The position numbers and the translations under genes are program-made. Below, one piece after another: positions 50,666 to 59,981 of a DNA stretch of 64,000 bases (position 1 is the first letter of the stretch; every line of letters starts with the position of its first letter). Below the pieces are notes generated by a model. The model was not told the DNA's origin. It saw only the letters and a program-made list of their open reading frames with translations, and ran no database searches. The stretch is from Saprospiraceae bacterium (lineage in GTDB: Bacteria; Bacteroidota; Bacteroidia; Chitinophagales; Saprospiraceae): NCBI GenBank assembly GCA_028285545.1, contig JANQPA010000050.1, forward strand, positions 169,251 through 233,250, in the 5' to 3' direction.

Positions 50666-51700
50666 CTATCCTTTTACTTCGCTTTCATTTTCGGTATTTT
50701 CTGTTTCCCCTAATTCAGAAAGCTCACCTTCAAACTCGGTTTTTTCAGTAGCTACCTCCAGTCCTTGCTGAATTAGCCATTTTTTGAAAATTTCGGTAAA
50801 TCCATGAGTGACGATAACCCGCTCTGCCCTTGTCGTTTTAATGGCATCATTAAGACCATCCCAATCGGCATGATCAGATAGCACAAACCCTCTGTCAACT
50901 GCTCGCCGTCTTCTCGCTCCTCTTAAATTCATCCAGCCAGAAGCAATGCCAATAGACACAAGTTTAAATTTTTTCATCCAAACAGAACCTACAGCACTAG
51001 GGGGGGCAATGACGATATTGCCAATAAAATCTTTGCTTTTCGTTTGCTGACTGATTCGTGAGGTTTTCTTGAGAGGTATTCCCTGCTGGCGAATAACCTC
51101 ATTTGTATTTTCAATAGCACCATGCGTGAAAATTTGGCCAATTGAATCATCAAGTCCCTGTATTATTCGCTGTGCTTTTCCTAATGAATAGCCTGTAAGG
51201 AGGGTTACTTTTCCTTCTTCTTTATTATCAGCCCACCATTGGTTGATTTCTGCAAAAACTTCTTCTTGTGGTTTCCACTTATAAATTGGTAAGCCAAAAG
51301 TGGATTCTGTGATGAAAGTATGGCAAGGAATAGCTTCAAAAGCGCTGGCTAAGCCATCATATTCTGTTTTATAATCACCAGAAGCTACCCAAACTTCACC
51401 TTTGTATTCCACCCTGATTTGGGCCGAGCCAATTATATGACCTGCAGGATGAAAGGAAACCTTTACTCCATTGATCAAAATATTTTCTCCAAATTCGACT
51501 CCCTGGATTTTTATAGGACCCAGTCTGTGTTTAATTACAGGTACTGAACTTTTTGTGGCAATATATTGCCGATTTCCCCATCGAGAATGATCGGCATGCC
51601 CATGGGTGATGAGTGCTTTACTTACAGGCTTCCAGGGGTCGATATAAAAATCTCCTTGTTCGCAGTAAATTCCTTTTTCTGTAAAAGTGAGTAGGCCCAT
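50666..51700 (-). CDS. Ligase-associated DNA exonuclease (metallo-beta-lactamase fold)
   Basis: A 344-residue protein with the metal-binding HGHADH (33-38, ALITHGHADHSRWG), FHPAGHIIGSAQI, WVASGDYKTEYDGLASAFE, a beta-CASP-like domain with LLTGYSLGKAQRI, and the C-terminal LSDHADWDGL and VTHGF motifs. This matches the exonuclease partner of the repair ligase encoded 4 bp downstream. The start codon at 51698-51700 sits directly against a hexamer repeat that fills its upstream region. The C-terminal tail is highly acidic. Confidence 0.93.
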   Translation of the reverse strand: MGLLTFTEKGIYCEQGDFYIDPWKPVSKALITHGHADHSRWGNRQYIATKSSVPVIKHRLGPIKIQGVEFGENILINGVKVSFHPAGHIIGSAQIRVEYKGEVWVASGDYKTEYDGLASAFEAIPCHTFITESTFGLPIYKWKPQEEVFAEINQWWADNKEEGKVTLLTGYSLGKAQRIIQGLDDSIGQIFTHGAIENTNEVIRQQGIPLKKTSRISQQTKSKDFIGNIVIAPPSAVGSVWMKKFKLVSIGIASGWMNLRGARRRRAVDRGFVLSDHADWDGLNDAIKTTRAERVIVTHGFTEIFKKWLIQQGLEVATEKTEFEGELSELGETENTENESEVKG

Positions 51701-51701
51701 T

Positions 51702-51800
51702 TCAATATCAATGTCAATATCAATATCAATTTCAATAACAATTTCAATGTTGCCATTGACATTGATATTGCCATTGACATTGCCATTGATATTGTTGATG
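51702..51800. repeat. Hexamer-phased inverted repeat over the exonuclease upstream region
   Basis: About eight CAATAT/CAATGT/CAATTT hexamers (51702-51750) are followed by about seven complementary GACATT/GCCATT/GATATT units (51751-51794). The period is 6, not 7, but the two-arm architecture is the same. It begins one base upstream of the exonuclease start codon and so occupies the 5' leader and probably the promoter. Confidence 0.75.
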
Positions 51801-51832
51801 ATAAATGTATAAACATAAAGATAAGAAATGGT

Positions 51833-53332
51833 TCATTCCAACAAACTCCACCATTTTTCAGCTTTAGTCACAAATTCCTTATTGGGGGTATATTTCATAT
51901 AAAATTTGAAGGACCTATCTAAGGAATTTCCCAGAAAAGAGGAATAAAATTGATGAATTTGACGAGCTTCATATGCTTCATTCCTAGATAATAATTCAAA
52001 AACCCAGGCAAGTCCATAAGTATTGGAATAGATGGTTGACTCAGGATGGCTTTTTCTGAACTTTGTTAATACCTCAATGACCTTTTCAATGTCTTCTGTT
52101 TTCGCAAATTCTCTTAGTTGTCGGGCATTAGGAGGGATATTAGCTGTGGGATTAAAGGTTTGATTAAAAGCAGCATTTTTAGGGAGTTCTTCAATATTAC
52201 CATTAAACCAAGGTTTTTCCATTTGATCTTTTCCCTCCAGGTAATCGATGATAAAATTATTTAAATAGACATAACGCTTAAAATATTCTTTTCGGTGGGG
52301 GGATTTGTCGAACATTAATTTTAAGATCCCCTGACTAATAAAATCATTATGACCAAGGCTATCTATGGTTAACAAAGTTCGATCAGACTGAACCAGCTTG
52401 TCCTGTAATTGAAAGATGGCACTGGGGCTGGCCACTGAAAGGGTTTTCATGGTGAAATGATCTAACCCTCTCAGAGCTACAGGTACAAAAGACCAGAATT
52501 CAAAGGCTAAACTATGATAGTCCTGGGTAGTATCCAAAAAGATGGCTTTACGAACTTTTTTCCCAAAACCATTGGCTATATATCGAAATATTGTTTGGGC
52601 TCCAAGACTGTGCCCAATTAGGTAGAGTGGTGTATCAGCACTAACTTTTTTTTGAGCTAAAGCAAAATTAATTAAGAAGTCAAAGTCTTTAAACGACCCA
52701 GTAGAGGCATCGATGTTTAAGCTGGCGCCATCTTCCCGTTGAAAAGCACTCCCTAAAACCAGATAACCGTGGCTTGCCAGCTGCTCACACAGTAGGATAT
52801 TATCTTCAAAGGAGGAGCCTGCCCCTGCATGATAAACAACAAGGCCTTTTATTTCTGAAATGGGCTCTAAATTTTGTTTAGCTAGGACTTTTAAGCTTAG
52901 CAGCTGTTGTATTCTTAAATCTTTAGTGGACTCAGGAGTCTCATCTTCTGTAATTTCTCTTTTAATTACTTTGATGTTATAAGCCCTGAGTTTTTCAGAA
53001 AATGCTTCAAAATAGGGTTCTTCAGTCTCGATATTTAAATATTCGGAATACTCCATTTTGGAGGCTTTGCCTTTTTTTGCTGGATACCAGATGTTGATTA
53101 AAATAGGACGGGCTTCCATTTTCAGGATAGTATCATTTTCCGGAACCAATGCATATGGTCTGCTGCTGTCCAAAGCCCATTGACTTTGAAATCCAACAGG
53201 GTAGGGGCCTTTATGGAGTTGTCGATAAATGGAGGAGAGCTGAGCAGAAACCTTAATGCTACTTATCCCGATCAGGATAAATATCATAAAAAATTGCAGT
53301 TTTTCCTTTTTGACGAGTCGGGTGAAATTCAT
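51833..53332 (-). CDS. Secreted alpha/beta hydrolase (PAF-acetylhydrolase-like) with helical C-terminus
   Basis: A 499-residue protein with a signal peptide (about 12-31). The alpha/beta hydrolase core (about 35-350) has KGLVVYHAGAGSSFEDNILL, the nucleophile elbow GHSLGAQ and the possible histidine region DSLGHNDFISQG. An acidic strand KAIFLDTTQDYHS lies between them. A TPR-like tail follows (about 410-499). It resembles platelet-activating-factor acetylhydrolase/dienelactone-hydrolase relatives; the substrate is unknown. It lies 66 bp from the beta-propeller gene on the same strand. Confidence 0.8.
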   Translation of the reverse strand: MNFTRLVKKEKLQFFMIFILIGISSIKVSAQLSSIYRQLHKGPYPVGFQSQWALDSSRPYALVPENDTILKMEARPILINIWYPAKKGKASKMEYSEYLNIETEEPYFEAFSEKLRAYNIKVIKREITEDETPESTKDLRIQQLLSLKVLAKQNLEPISEIKGLVVYHAGAGSSFEDNILLCEQLASHGYLVLGSAFQREDGASLNIDASTGSFKDFDFLINFALAQKKVSADTPLYLIGHSLGAQTIFRYIANGFGKKVRKAIFLDTTQDYHSLAFEFWSFVPVALRGLDHFTMKTLSVASPSAIFQLQDKLVQSDRTLLTIDSLGHNDFISQGILKLMFDKSPHRKEYFKRYVYLNNFIIDYLEGKDQMEKPWFNGNIEELPKNAAFNQTFNPTANIPPNARQLREFAKTEDIEKVIEVLTKFRKSHPESTIYSNTYGLAWVFELLSRNEAYEARQIHQFYSSFLGNSLDRSFKFYMKYTPNKEFVTKAEKWWSLLE

Positions 53333-53398
53333 ATCAGAAGGATTTTAATTAAAAAAATTCTTGGTTGGAATAGTGCCAAAAGCAATTTTCAATCTGGA

Positions 53399-54358
53399 TC
53401 AATTCAATTTGATCTTCATTATCAAGGTCTCTTTTAAAGCGCTTGGGTCTATGATCTTATTTTCTCTTCGATTGCCCAATTGACTATTGGCGATAAAATA
53501 AAACCAATCATCAGCTATAACCCCCGTAGTGGGAATATCAAAAAGAGGATGATCTACAAGCAGTGAATGGGCTTTTTCCAGGGTATGAAAATCATTATCC
53601 ATTTGAAATTGAACTATAGAGACTGGGAAAAAAACATTTTGAATAGCTATTAGGGACTGTTTGTATTTGTACAAACCATCTGCCACCGATAAATAATTTA
53701 AATTCATCCTTTTAATTTCTTTTGAATGAAGATTCACGGAAACGATGCCTCTTGCTGTGCTTACTATCAGGTTTTGCTCATTCAAGGAGGAAGTAATCCC
53801 ATTACAGTATATTAGAAGATCTGATTTTAAGAAGGGTTCAATGCTATTTTTAGAGGGATCTATTTTGAAAATAGCCCCAGAATCAGAATCCGTCAAATAT
53901 ACTTCGCCTGATTCCAAAACAATGATGTCATTAAATAAATGTATTTCATCTTTTTCCCGGTACTCATATTTTTGAATAAGGTTACCAGAATGAAGATCGT
54001 ATTGATGTACACTCGATTTTCCACCTTTCAAAAATTCGGCCTCATTACTACAAGCCCACAAATGCCTTCGTTTGGAATCAATATGTAGGCCTAAAACCTG
54101 ACCCAAACCATCTTGTTTTGATTTGACGAAATCTGAATTTTTTCCGCTTGGAGAAATTTGAACAATTTTATTTTTGTGAATACTTCCGATATAAAAATTC
54201 CCACTTTTTTTATCCCAACTTATACCTTCAGCAATAAGATCTTTTTCAAGGGTTCGGAATGCTATTTTAGCAGAGGAGGATTGTGAGCAGAGGAGTACAG
54301 GAAAAAGGAAATAAAAAAAAATTGCTGACCATCTGAAATCAAAATAAGGCATATTCAT
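53399..54358 (-). CDS. Secreted SMP-30-like beta-propeller protein
   Basis: A 319-residue protein with a signal peptide (about 1-25; ATG at residue 3 possible). A six-bladed-propeller pattern follows: EGISWDKKSGNFYIGSIHKN, GLHIDSKRRHLWACSN, FNDIIVLESGEVYLTDSDSG, YCNGITSSLNEQNLIVSTA. The FNDI...YLTDS and CNGI motifs match SMP-30/gluconolactonase-like metal-binding propellers. Enzymatic activity is uncertain. Encoded just upstream of the alpha/beta hydrolase, with which it may share a transcript. Confidence 0.8.
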   Translation of the reverse strand: MNMPYFDFRWSAIFFYFLFPVLLCSQSSSAKIAFRTLEKDLIAEGISWDKKSGNFYIGSIHKNKIVQISPSGKNSDFVKSKQDGLGQVLGLHIDSKRRHLWACSNEAEFLKGGKSSVHQYDLHSGNLIQKYEYREKDEIHLFNDIIVLESGEVYLTDSDSGAIFKIDPSKNSIEPFLKSDLLIYCNGITSSLNEQNLIVSTARGIVSVNLHSKEIKRMNLNYLSVADGLYKYKQSLIAIQNVFFPVSIVQFQMDNDFHTLEKAHSLLVDHPLFDIPTTGVIADDWFYFIANSQLGNRRENKIIDPSALKETLIMKIKLN

Positions 54359-54756
54359 AATTGATAAATTGAAGAGTTCTAAAAGACACTAACTTATCAA
54401 AATAGGATCTTGCTAGATTGAAAAAGAGTCCAATAGTCAAATTTAAAGACAGAATGCCTTAATAATAGTTGTGAACAGGCTGTAGGCATGGTCTTTTCTT
54501 ATGTGAAAAAGAATTTATGGGCCAATTAATTCCTAAATTATTAATGTTGAGGGCCAAAACAGAATTAATAATTTTTATCCTTCAATTATCTACTTAATTC
54601 TATTGGTATGGAAATGATTATTATTCGTATATTATTATGTTACAGAGTCGTTAATAGTCTCTCATCTACACTCATTTAGGAATAATTTTCCTCATCTTCA
54701 CTTTTATTTTAGTGAAATTATAAGACGCTTGCCTTAAACACCATAATTGATTAGTA
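54359..54756. other. 398-bp AT-rich divergent intergenic region
   Basis: No gene found. It should contain promoters for the propeller gene (reverse) and the barrel protein (forward). The only structure seen is a short dyad, TTCACT...AGTGAA, near 54698-54717. Confidence 0.35.
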
Positions 54757-56010
54757 ATGAAAAATACGCCACAAACTTTACTCCTTCTATTAGCTCTTTT
54801 ATTTTGTCAAACTACTCAGTTGTTTTCTCAAAAAATAGGGGGAGGGCCCATTAATCTGCATGTCAACTGCACTGGAGGTTGTGATATGAACTACATCCGA
54901 CAGGAAATTGATTACTTGGAACATGTTCGAGACCAGGGCTTAGCAGATGTTCAGGCCTTTATTAACAGGATTAGGAGTGGAAATGGTGGGAGCGTCTACG
55001 AGTTATCTTTTACCGGACTAAATGAATTTGAAGGCCTCAATCAAGAGTTGGTCTACGAAACCAACCCCAATCAGGTTCGAGATGAAGTTCGAGAAGGACT
55101 ACTTAAAAGAATTGAGGCAGGACTTTTACCATATCTATTAAAATCGGGATTAGAAGAGGAGATTGAAATCAAGGTCAATTATGTGGCAAAAGAGGTAGAA
55201 GAAGAAGCAGTAGAAGAAGTAGACCCTTGGGATTTTTGGATATTTGAGGTAAGCGGATCGGGTAACTTAAACAAAGAATCCCAAAGAGAAAGTATCAACC
55301 TGGAGTTTGGCTTTGAAGCAGACCGTGTTACAGAGGAATGGAAGTTTGGTGCGGACATTGAGTTTAATTTAAATGAAAGCCGCTTCGAGAGTGATGAAGA
55401 TGTGTTTGTCAGCACCCGAAAGCGACACTTTTTTGATGGGAGAGCTATTAAGAGCTTGGGTAACCACTGGGCTGCTGGTGTATTTGGAGGATTAAGTCAT
55501 AATACCTTCCGAAACCTTGATTTTTCTTATTATTTAAGTCCTGCCATAGAATACAGTCTGTATCCGTATTCCGAGGCTATTAGAAGAGAAATTACTTTAG
55601 TTTATAATTTAAATTTTGAACAAAACGACTACATAGAAGAAACCATTTATGGAGCCACAAAGGAAGGCCTCCTTAGACAATCCCTTAGGCTGAGTGCCCG
55701 ATTCAGACAGCCCTGGGGAAGTTTGTTTGCCTCTTTGGAAGCCTCAAATTATATGCATGACTTTTCAAAAAACAGGGCCCGACTTAATGGATTCGTCAAT
55801 GTTCGCTTGTTCCAAGGATTTAACCTTCGGTTTAATACCGAGATTGAGCTAATCAGAGATTTAATCACCTTACCCGCAGGGGAGTCTTCACTGGAGGATA
55901 TTCTTTTGCGACAACGACAAATTGCTACAGATTTTACCACCTCCTTTGGGGTTGGCATCTCTTATACTTTTGGTTCGGCATATAATAGTATTGTGAATCC
56001 TAGGTTGTAG
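54757..56010 (+). CDS. Conserved outer-membrane beta-barrel protein of unknown function
   Basis: A 417-residue protein with a signal peptide (about 1-24). The segment HVNCTGGCDMNYIRQEIDYL, then VQAFINRIRSGNGGSVYELS and FTGLNEFEGLNQELVYE recalls an uncharacterised family in Bacteroidota and related phyla whose members begin with a C-x2/3-CDxxYIR motif. An acidic linker (EVEEEAVEEVDPWDFW) follows. From about 165 to the end come alternating amphipathic strands ending in FGVGISYTFGSAYNSIVNPR, typical of a barrel. Function unknown. Confidence 0.78.
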   Translation: MKNTPQTLLLLLALLFCQTTQLFSQKIGGGPINLHVNCTGGCDMNYIRQEIDYLEHVRDQGLADVQAFINRIRSGNGGSVYELSFTGLNEFEGLNQELVYETNPNQVRDEVREGLLKRIEAGLLPYLLKSGLEEEIEIKVNYVAKEVEEEAVEEVDPWDFWIFEVSGSGNLNKESQRESINLEFGFEADRVTEEWKFGADIEFNLNESRFESDEDVFVSTRKRHFFDGRAIKSLGNHWAAGVFGGLSHNTFRNLDFSYYLSPAIEYSLYPYSEAIRREITLVYNLNFEQNDYIEETIYGATKEGLLRQSLRLSARFRQPWGSLFASLEASNYMHDFSKNRARLNGFVNVRLFQGFNLRFNTEIELIRDLITLPAGESSLEDILLRQRQIATDFTTSFGVGISYTFGSAYNSIVNPRL

Positions 56011-56022
56011 AATTAATATTAA

Positions 56023-56063
56023 TATAGTTGAAGTATCCGCCTCAGGCGGATACTTCAACTATA
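56023..56063. terminator. Bidirectional terminator, 19-bp perfect stem
   Basis: Arms 56023-56041 and 56045-56063 pair perfectly around a 3-nt loop (core GTATCCGCC / GGCGGATAC). T-rich sequence follows on the forward side and an AT-rich tract on the other. It lies between the convergent barrel-protein and M1 peptidase genes, 12 and 16 bp from their stops. Confidence 0.75.
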
Positions 56064-56078
56064 CTTCTTTTTATTTCC

Positions 56079-57737
56079 TTATTTTTTTGGAGTAAGCTTC
56101 TCGAATAATAACCAGTTATTTGGATCAACTACTGGCTTTTCCCCATTTTTTAAAGAAATAGTAATTCCTTCTTTGGGGACTTTGAATCTTTTTATGCCAC
56201 TCTTCATTTTTACTTCAATGGGCATTAGAAAATCACCCTCTACCGGAGATTCCCATCTAAGGCTCAGCTGATTTTTTTCGACCTTCGAATGTAGAATAGG
56301 CAGACTAGCCTGGCGTACGTACACTTCGAAAAACCAATTCAGCTTCTCTCCACTTATGTCCTCACATAAATTGATAAAGTCATTCGTCGTTACGAAACGA
56401 GTTTGACTTCCATCTGTAATTTTTTCCATTTCAGGACTGGGATAACACATTCTTCGCAGTGCAAGGAAGAAATCTTCGTCTCCCATTAAAAAACGAAGGG
56501 TATGCAAAACCCAGGCACCTTTTGAATAAATAGGCGCTTTGTATATTTCCTGAGAGCTTTGAGTTGAAGCTGGTGCGATTGGATATTTATTTCCAAAACG
56601 TCGCATATTATTCATATAGGTATGGTAAGCTTCCCGGCCTTTCATGTCCTCCATATAGACGGCTTGCATATAGGTGCAAAAGCCTTCGTGAATCCACATG
56701 TCTTTCCAATCATAATTGGTCACCAGATTACCCCACCATTCATGCCCTAATTCATGATGATGTAAGGCGTCAAAACCCCAATCTTTTCCACCAGTCATAG
56801 AACCATTATCGAAATTAGCACCATAAGCGATAATGGTCTGGTGTTCCATTCCAAGATGTGGTGTTTGAGCAACACCATATTTATCAGAACGGAAAGGGTA
56901 GGGGCCCAGGTATTTTTCAAAAAACTCCAGGTGTTCAATGATCTCTTTTATTAATACCTGTCCTTTTTGGAGATCTTCGGGTAATACATAAAAAAAGACT
57001 GGCACCTTTTCTCCGGCTACACTATTGAGCTGGTCTTCAATTATCTCATAAGGGGCAATGTTGAGGGCTACATTGTAAACGTTGATTGGATTATTGAGAT
57101 GCCAGTGATAGGTGCTTGTTTGATCTCCATTCGTTTCTTTCTTGACCATCTTACCATTAGTAGCAACCACTAATGGATCGGGTACTCGAATGTGTAGGTC
57201 CATTGTCTCTGGCTCATCAGAAACATGGTCCTTTACCGGCCACCAGACATCAGCACCATTGGTTTGACAGGAGGTTGCAATCCAATGAGCTCCCTGAGTG
57301 GTAGTAGCCCATTGGAATCCTCCATTCCAGGGTGGATTGGGAGCAACCCTGGGCTGACCACCGTAAAGAACTTCTACTTTTATTTTTTGACCGCTTACAC
57401 GAGTGTTTTTTAAGTCAATCCAAACTTTACCTTTTTTGCGATGGAAAGATCGATCTTTTGCTCTTTCTCCTTTCCATTCTTTTACGCCTTTTATCTCGAG
57501 TTTAGGGTCAAGGTCTAATACCAACCAGTGCATAGGTTGGACAATGTTTGCCGTGACTATAACTTTGCCATCAATTGCTTTTTGATCTGGAAAAATCTGG
57601 AGGCTAAGGTCATAATGCTGAACATCATAAGAGGCCTGTTCGGGCATTAAAGGTCCACCGGAGTCATAAACGTCGACTTGAGCAGCAAGAGTGAAGCTGG
57701 ATAGAATTGTGATTAGTCCTAAGAGTTTTTTCATCAT
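56079..57737 (-). CDS. M1-family zinc aminopeptidase
   Basis: A 552-residue secreted gluzincin (signal peptide about 1-19; the ATG one codon later is equivalent). An N-terminal beta domain (DVQHYDLSLQIFPDQKAIDG) precedes the exopeptidase motif GMEHQ (296-300), the zinc site H328-E-L-G-H332 (LHHHELGHEWWGN) and the third ligand E351 (WIHEGF). Catalytic-domain Tyr is probably in IYSKGAWVL. It is shorter than classic M1 enzymes because it lacks the large helical C-terminal domain, as do many Bacteroidota homologues. Predicted peptide-scavenging enzyme of the periplasm or surface. Confidence 0.93.
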   Translation of the reverse strand: MMKKLLGLITILSSFTLAAQVDVYDSGGPLMPEQASYDVQHYDLSLQIFPDQKAIDGKVIVTANIVQPMHWLVLDLDPKLEIKGVKEWKGERAKDRSFHRKKGKVWIDLKNTRVSGQKIKVEVLYGGQPRVAPNPPWNGGFQWATTTQGAHWIATSCQTNGADVWWPVKDHVSDEPETMDLHIRVPDPLVVATNGKMVKKETNGDQTSTYHWHLNNPINVYNVALNIAPYEIIEDQLNSVAGEKVPVFFYVLPEDLQKGQVLIKEIIEHLEFFEKYLGPYPFRSDKYGVAQTPHLGMEHQTIIAYGANFDNGSMTGGKDWGFDALHHHELGHEWWGNLVTNYDWKDMWIHEGFCTYMQAVYMEDMKGREAYHTYMNNMRRFGNKYPIAPASTQSSQEIYKAPIYSKGAWVLHTLRFLMGDEDFFLALRRMCYPSPEMEKITDGSQTRFVTTNDFINLCEDISGEKLNWFFEVYVRQASLPILHSKVEKNQLSLRWESPVEGDFLMPIEVKMKSGIKRFKVPKEGITISLKNGEKPVVDPNNWLLFEKLTPKK

Positions 57738-57742
57738 TAATG

Positions 57743-57890
57743 GTGTATTAGTGTATTAGGATATTGGGGTATTAGGCTTAATTATTAATATCATCATTTT
57801 TTATTAGGACTTATAGGATCTAATGATTTTTTTAAAAGAGAATAGTAATCATTATCAGAAACTCCCAATACCCTAATACCCCAATACTCT
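57743..57890. repeat. Heptamer/octamer element, GTATTAG family
   Basis: The left arm at 57743-57776 has GTATTAG units every 7-8 nt starting 6 bp upstream of the M1 peptidase start codon. The right arm at 57863-57897 (CCAATAC, CCTAATAC, CCCAATAC) runs into the stop codon of the next reverse gene (57891-57893). Confidence 0.65.
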
Positions 57891-58754
57891 TTACTCCTTC
57901 ACCAACTCAATAAACTTCTCAATCTTTCCATTGGGTACTGTTACAGAAAGGACATAATGTTTGATCCTCCAGCCATCTTGAGTTCTTTCCACTACTCCAG
58001 AGCCACGGCATACGCCCATCCAGGTGTCTAGTTTTTCATCAAACCAACCTGTATTTCCTCCTCTATCGACCATAATATTACGTTCTATCGTTTTAAAATC
58101 CCAGGCGGGAGCTTCCTGGAAAGAGTTTTTGGCAAACTTCATAAAATCTTCTTTGTTCCATCTTTCCGTTTGGTCGGTACCAATAAAATAAGCGTCATCT
58201 GTCATTAAGCCGAAATAGGTGTCGGCATCAGCCTCTGTAGCCGCTTTATGCCAGCCGGCCACTAAGGATTCGATGGCTTTTTCTTCATGATCGGCTTCTG
58301 TAATACATCCTTCTTTTCGATTGGTATCAATAATACGAATCAATTTCCAGCCCTCTTTAGTTTTTAGAAATTCGAAGGCATTAATGCCACAATGACTTAA
58401 GTTTCCATTATAAAAGAAGGTGAAATCGGTCCATGCCGTTGCAAGATTAAGATCTACCCTGACATCATAACTCCAGATTTTTTCATCCAAAACACCTTTG
58501 GGTGCACCTCCAATTTGTTTGATGAAAGCTTCCGCATCACCAGGACGCAAGATGGAATTACCTTCTTTATCAAAGGAAGCTCTCTGGAAAATGGCTTCTG
58601 GATGGAAAATGGATCTAAGACCTGCGCTATCGGCAGCTCTCATACTATCGAAAAACTTTTCTATGACTGCAATAACTTCCTCTTTTTCCGATTGAGCCTG
58701 AGTAATTTGTATACTCAAAAATAAAACCATAACAATTAGAAGAATCTGTTTCAT
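57891..58754 (-). CDS. Secreted protein with two SnoaL/NTF2-like domains
   Basis: I start at MKQILLIVMVLFLSIQI (287 residues), which gives a signal peptide ending AQS; a frame from 58883 would translate a heptamer element. Two NTF2-like folds follow: about 22-145 (EVIAVIEKFFDSMRAADSAG, FHPEAIFQRASF, WKLIRIIDTNRKEGC) and about 155-285 (SLVAGWHKAATEADADTYFG, MTDDAYFIGTDQTERWNKED, DGWRIKHYVLSVTVPN). Each resembles DUF4440/SnoaL-like proteins. Tandem fusion of two such domains is common in exported Bacteroidota proteins; ligand unknown. Confidence 0.85.
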   Translation of the reverse strand: MKQILLIVMVLFLSIQITQAQSEKEEVIAVIEKFFDSMRAADSAGLRSIFHPEAIFQRASFDKEGNSILRPGDAEAFIKQIGGAPKGVLDEKIWSYDVRVDLNLATAWTDFTFFYNGNLSHCGINAFEFLKTKEGWKLIRIIDTNRKEGCITEADHEEKAIESLVAGWHKAATEADADTYFGLMTDDAYFIGTDQTERWNKEDFMKFAKNSFQEAPAWDFKTIERNIMVDRGGNTGWFDEKLDTWMGVCRGSGVVERTQDGWRIKHYVLSVTVPNGKIEKFIELVKE

Positions 58755-58779
58755 TTGTTCGTTATTTTTATAAATTATG

Positions 58780-58862
58780 GTAGAAAGAAGAAGGTAATAA
58801 GTAGAAAGATGTAAATAAAATTTGCCTTTATACATTCTACCTTTTACCTTCTGCTTAGTTCC
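58780..58862. repeat. Heptamer element, GTAGAAA family, between divergent genes
   Basis: The left arm is GTAGAAA, GAAGAAG, GTAATAA, GTAGAAA (58780-58807, exact 7-nt phase). The right arm at 58832-58862 is ATTCTAC, CTTTTAC, CTTCTGC, TTAGTTC. It fills the region between the SnoaL-like and DUF3089 start codons. Confidence 0.7.
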
Positions 58863-58885
58863 TGGCAAAATAGTAAAAGCCAATC

Positions 58886-59935
58886 ATGATGAATAAAAAG
58901 CGAACCAACAAAATACAGTTATTAAGTTGCATTATACTGCTAATTATCTTTCAAAGTTGTGCAAGCAAACCCAAAGGGCAATTTAATTATCTAAAAATAC
59001 CTGTTCCGCCCAGATATGATGAGAATCGGTATTGGGCCGCATTGCCTGATAAAGAAGATCTAGCGGATTTAACACCCAATGGACTCACCGATCGACAGCC
59101 AGAAGCCAAAGCGGATGTGTTCTTCATTCACCCAACTACTTACACCATTAAACCTGGAAACAAAGATTGGAATGGATCTCCCAGGGATGAAAAATTGAAC
59201 AAACGTACAGATGAATCCACCATTCAATACCAGGCTTCTATTTTTAATGCAGCAGGGCGGGTTTTTGCACCTAGGTATCGTCAGGCCCATATTTATTCCT
59301 TTCGGGCAGAAGGAGATAAAAAACGTTCAGCACAACGAGCCCTGGATATGGCCTACAGTGACGTGAAAGTAGCATTTGAATATTACCTGGAGAATTATAA
59401 TAATGGCCGACCAATTATTATCGCTTCCCATAGCCAGGGGACTACTCATGCGATGCGTTTAGTGAAAGAGTTTTTTGACTATAGTGATTTGCAGAATCAG
59501 TTAGTAGTTGCTTATTTAATAGGTATGCCAGTCAAATCTTCTTACTTCCGAACCATCTATCCTTGTAAATTACCTGATGACAATGGATGCTTTTGTAGTT
59601 GGCGTACCTATAAAGAAGGTTTTGAGCCAAAAAATCACCAAAAAAACAACAATATTGTAGTAACCAATCCGTTAACTTGGAAAGCGGATCAACCTGTTGC
59701 TTCGCATGATAAAAATGAAGGTGCTGTATTGCGTAATTTTGATAAAATAGTCCCCGGAGCTGCTGACGCTATGGTAAATGATGGCCTTCTATGGGTCAGT
59801 AAATTGAGGTTTCCCGGAAGTTTCTTTTTTTGGAGGAAAAATTATCACATCGGGGATTTAAACTTGTATTATCTCAGCATACGTAATAATGCTGTTTTAA
59901 GGACCGAAGCTTTTATAAAAAAAAATGACAATTAA
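58886..59935 (+). CDS. DUF3089 lipoprotein (alpha/beta hydrolase-like)
   Basis: A 349-residue protein with a lipoprotein signal (lipobox QSC, about residue 25; the second ATG at 58889 is an equal start). DUF3089 signatures are ADVFFIHPTTYT, FAPRYRQAHIYSF, VKVAFEYYLENYNNGRPIII, the serine elbow ASHSQGTTHAMRL and CSWRTYKEGFEP. The fold is alpha/beta hydrolase with Ser in HSQG. Substrate unknown; predicted to be anchored in the cell envelope. Confidence 0.9.
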   Translation: MMNKKRTNKIQLLSCIILLIIFQSCASKPKGQFNYLKIPVPPRYDENRYWAALPDKEDLADLTPNGLTDRQPEAKADVFFIHPTTYTIKPGNKDWNGSPRDEKLNKRTDESTIQYQASIFNAAGRVFAPRYRQAHIYSFRAEGDKKRSAQRALDMAYSDVKVAFEYYLENYNNGRPIIIASHSQGTTHAMRLVKEFFDYSDLQNQLVVAYLIGMPVKSSYFRTIYPCKLPDDNGCFCSWRTYKEGFEPKNHQKNNNIVVTNPLTWKADQPVASHDKNEGAVLRNFDKIVPGAADAMVNDGLLWVSKLRFPGSFFFWRKNYHIGDLNLYYLSIRNNAVLRTEAFIKKNDN

Positions 59936-59940
59936 TGTTT

Positions 59941-59976
59941 AAATTGAGAGAGATAAGGGACTTATCTCAATTTTTA
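59941..59976 (+). terminator. Intrinsic terminator after DUF3089 gene
   Basis: AAATTGAG(AG)AGATAAG pairs with CTTATCTCAATTT with a small bulge, followed by TTTTTATTTT. It starts 5 bp after the stop codon and its T tract runs up to the next start codon at 59982. Confidence 0.6.
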
Positions 59977-59981
59977 TTTTA

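Noticed and set aside
58755..58883. Upstream ATG for the SnoaL-like protein
   Set aside because: It would hide the signal peptide and translate the GTAGAAA element.
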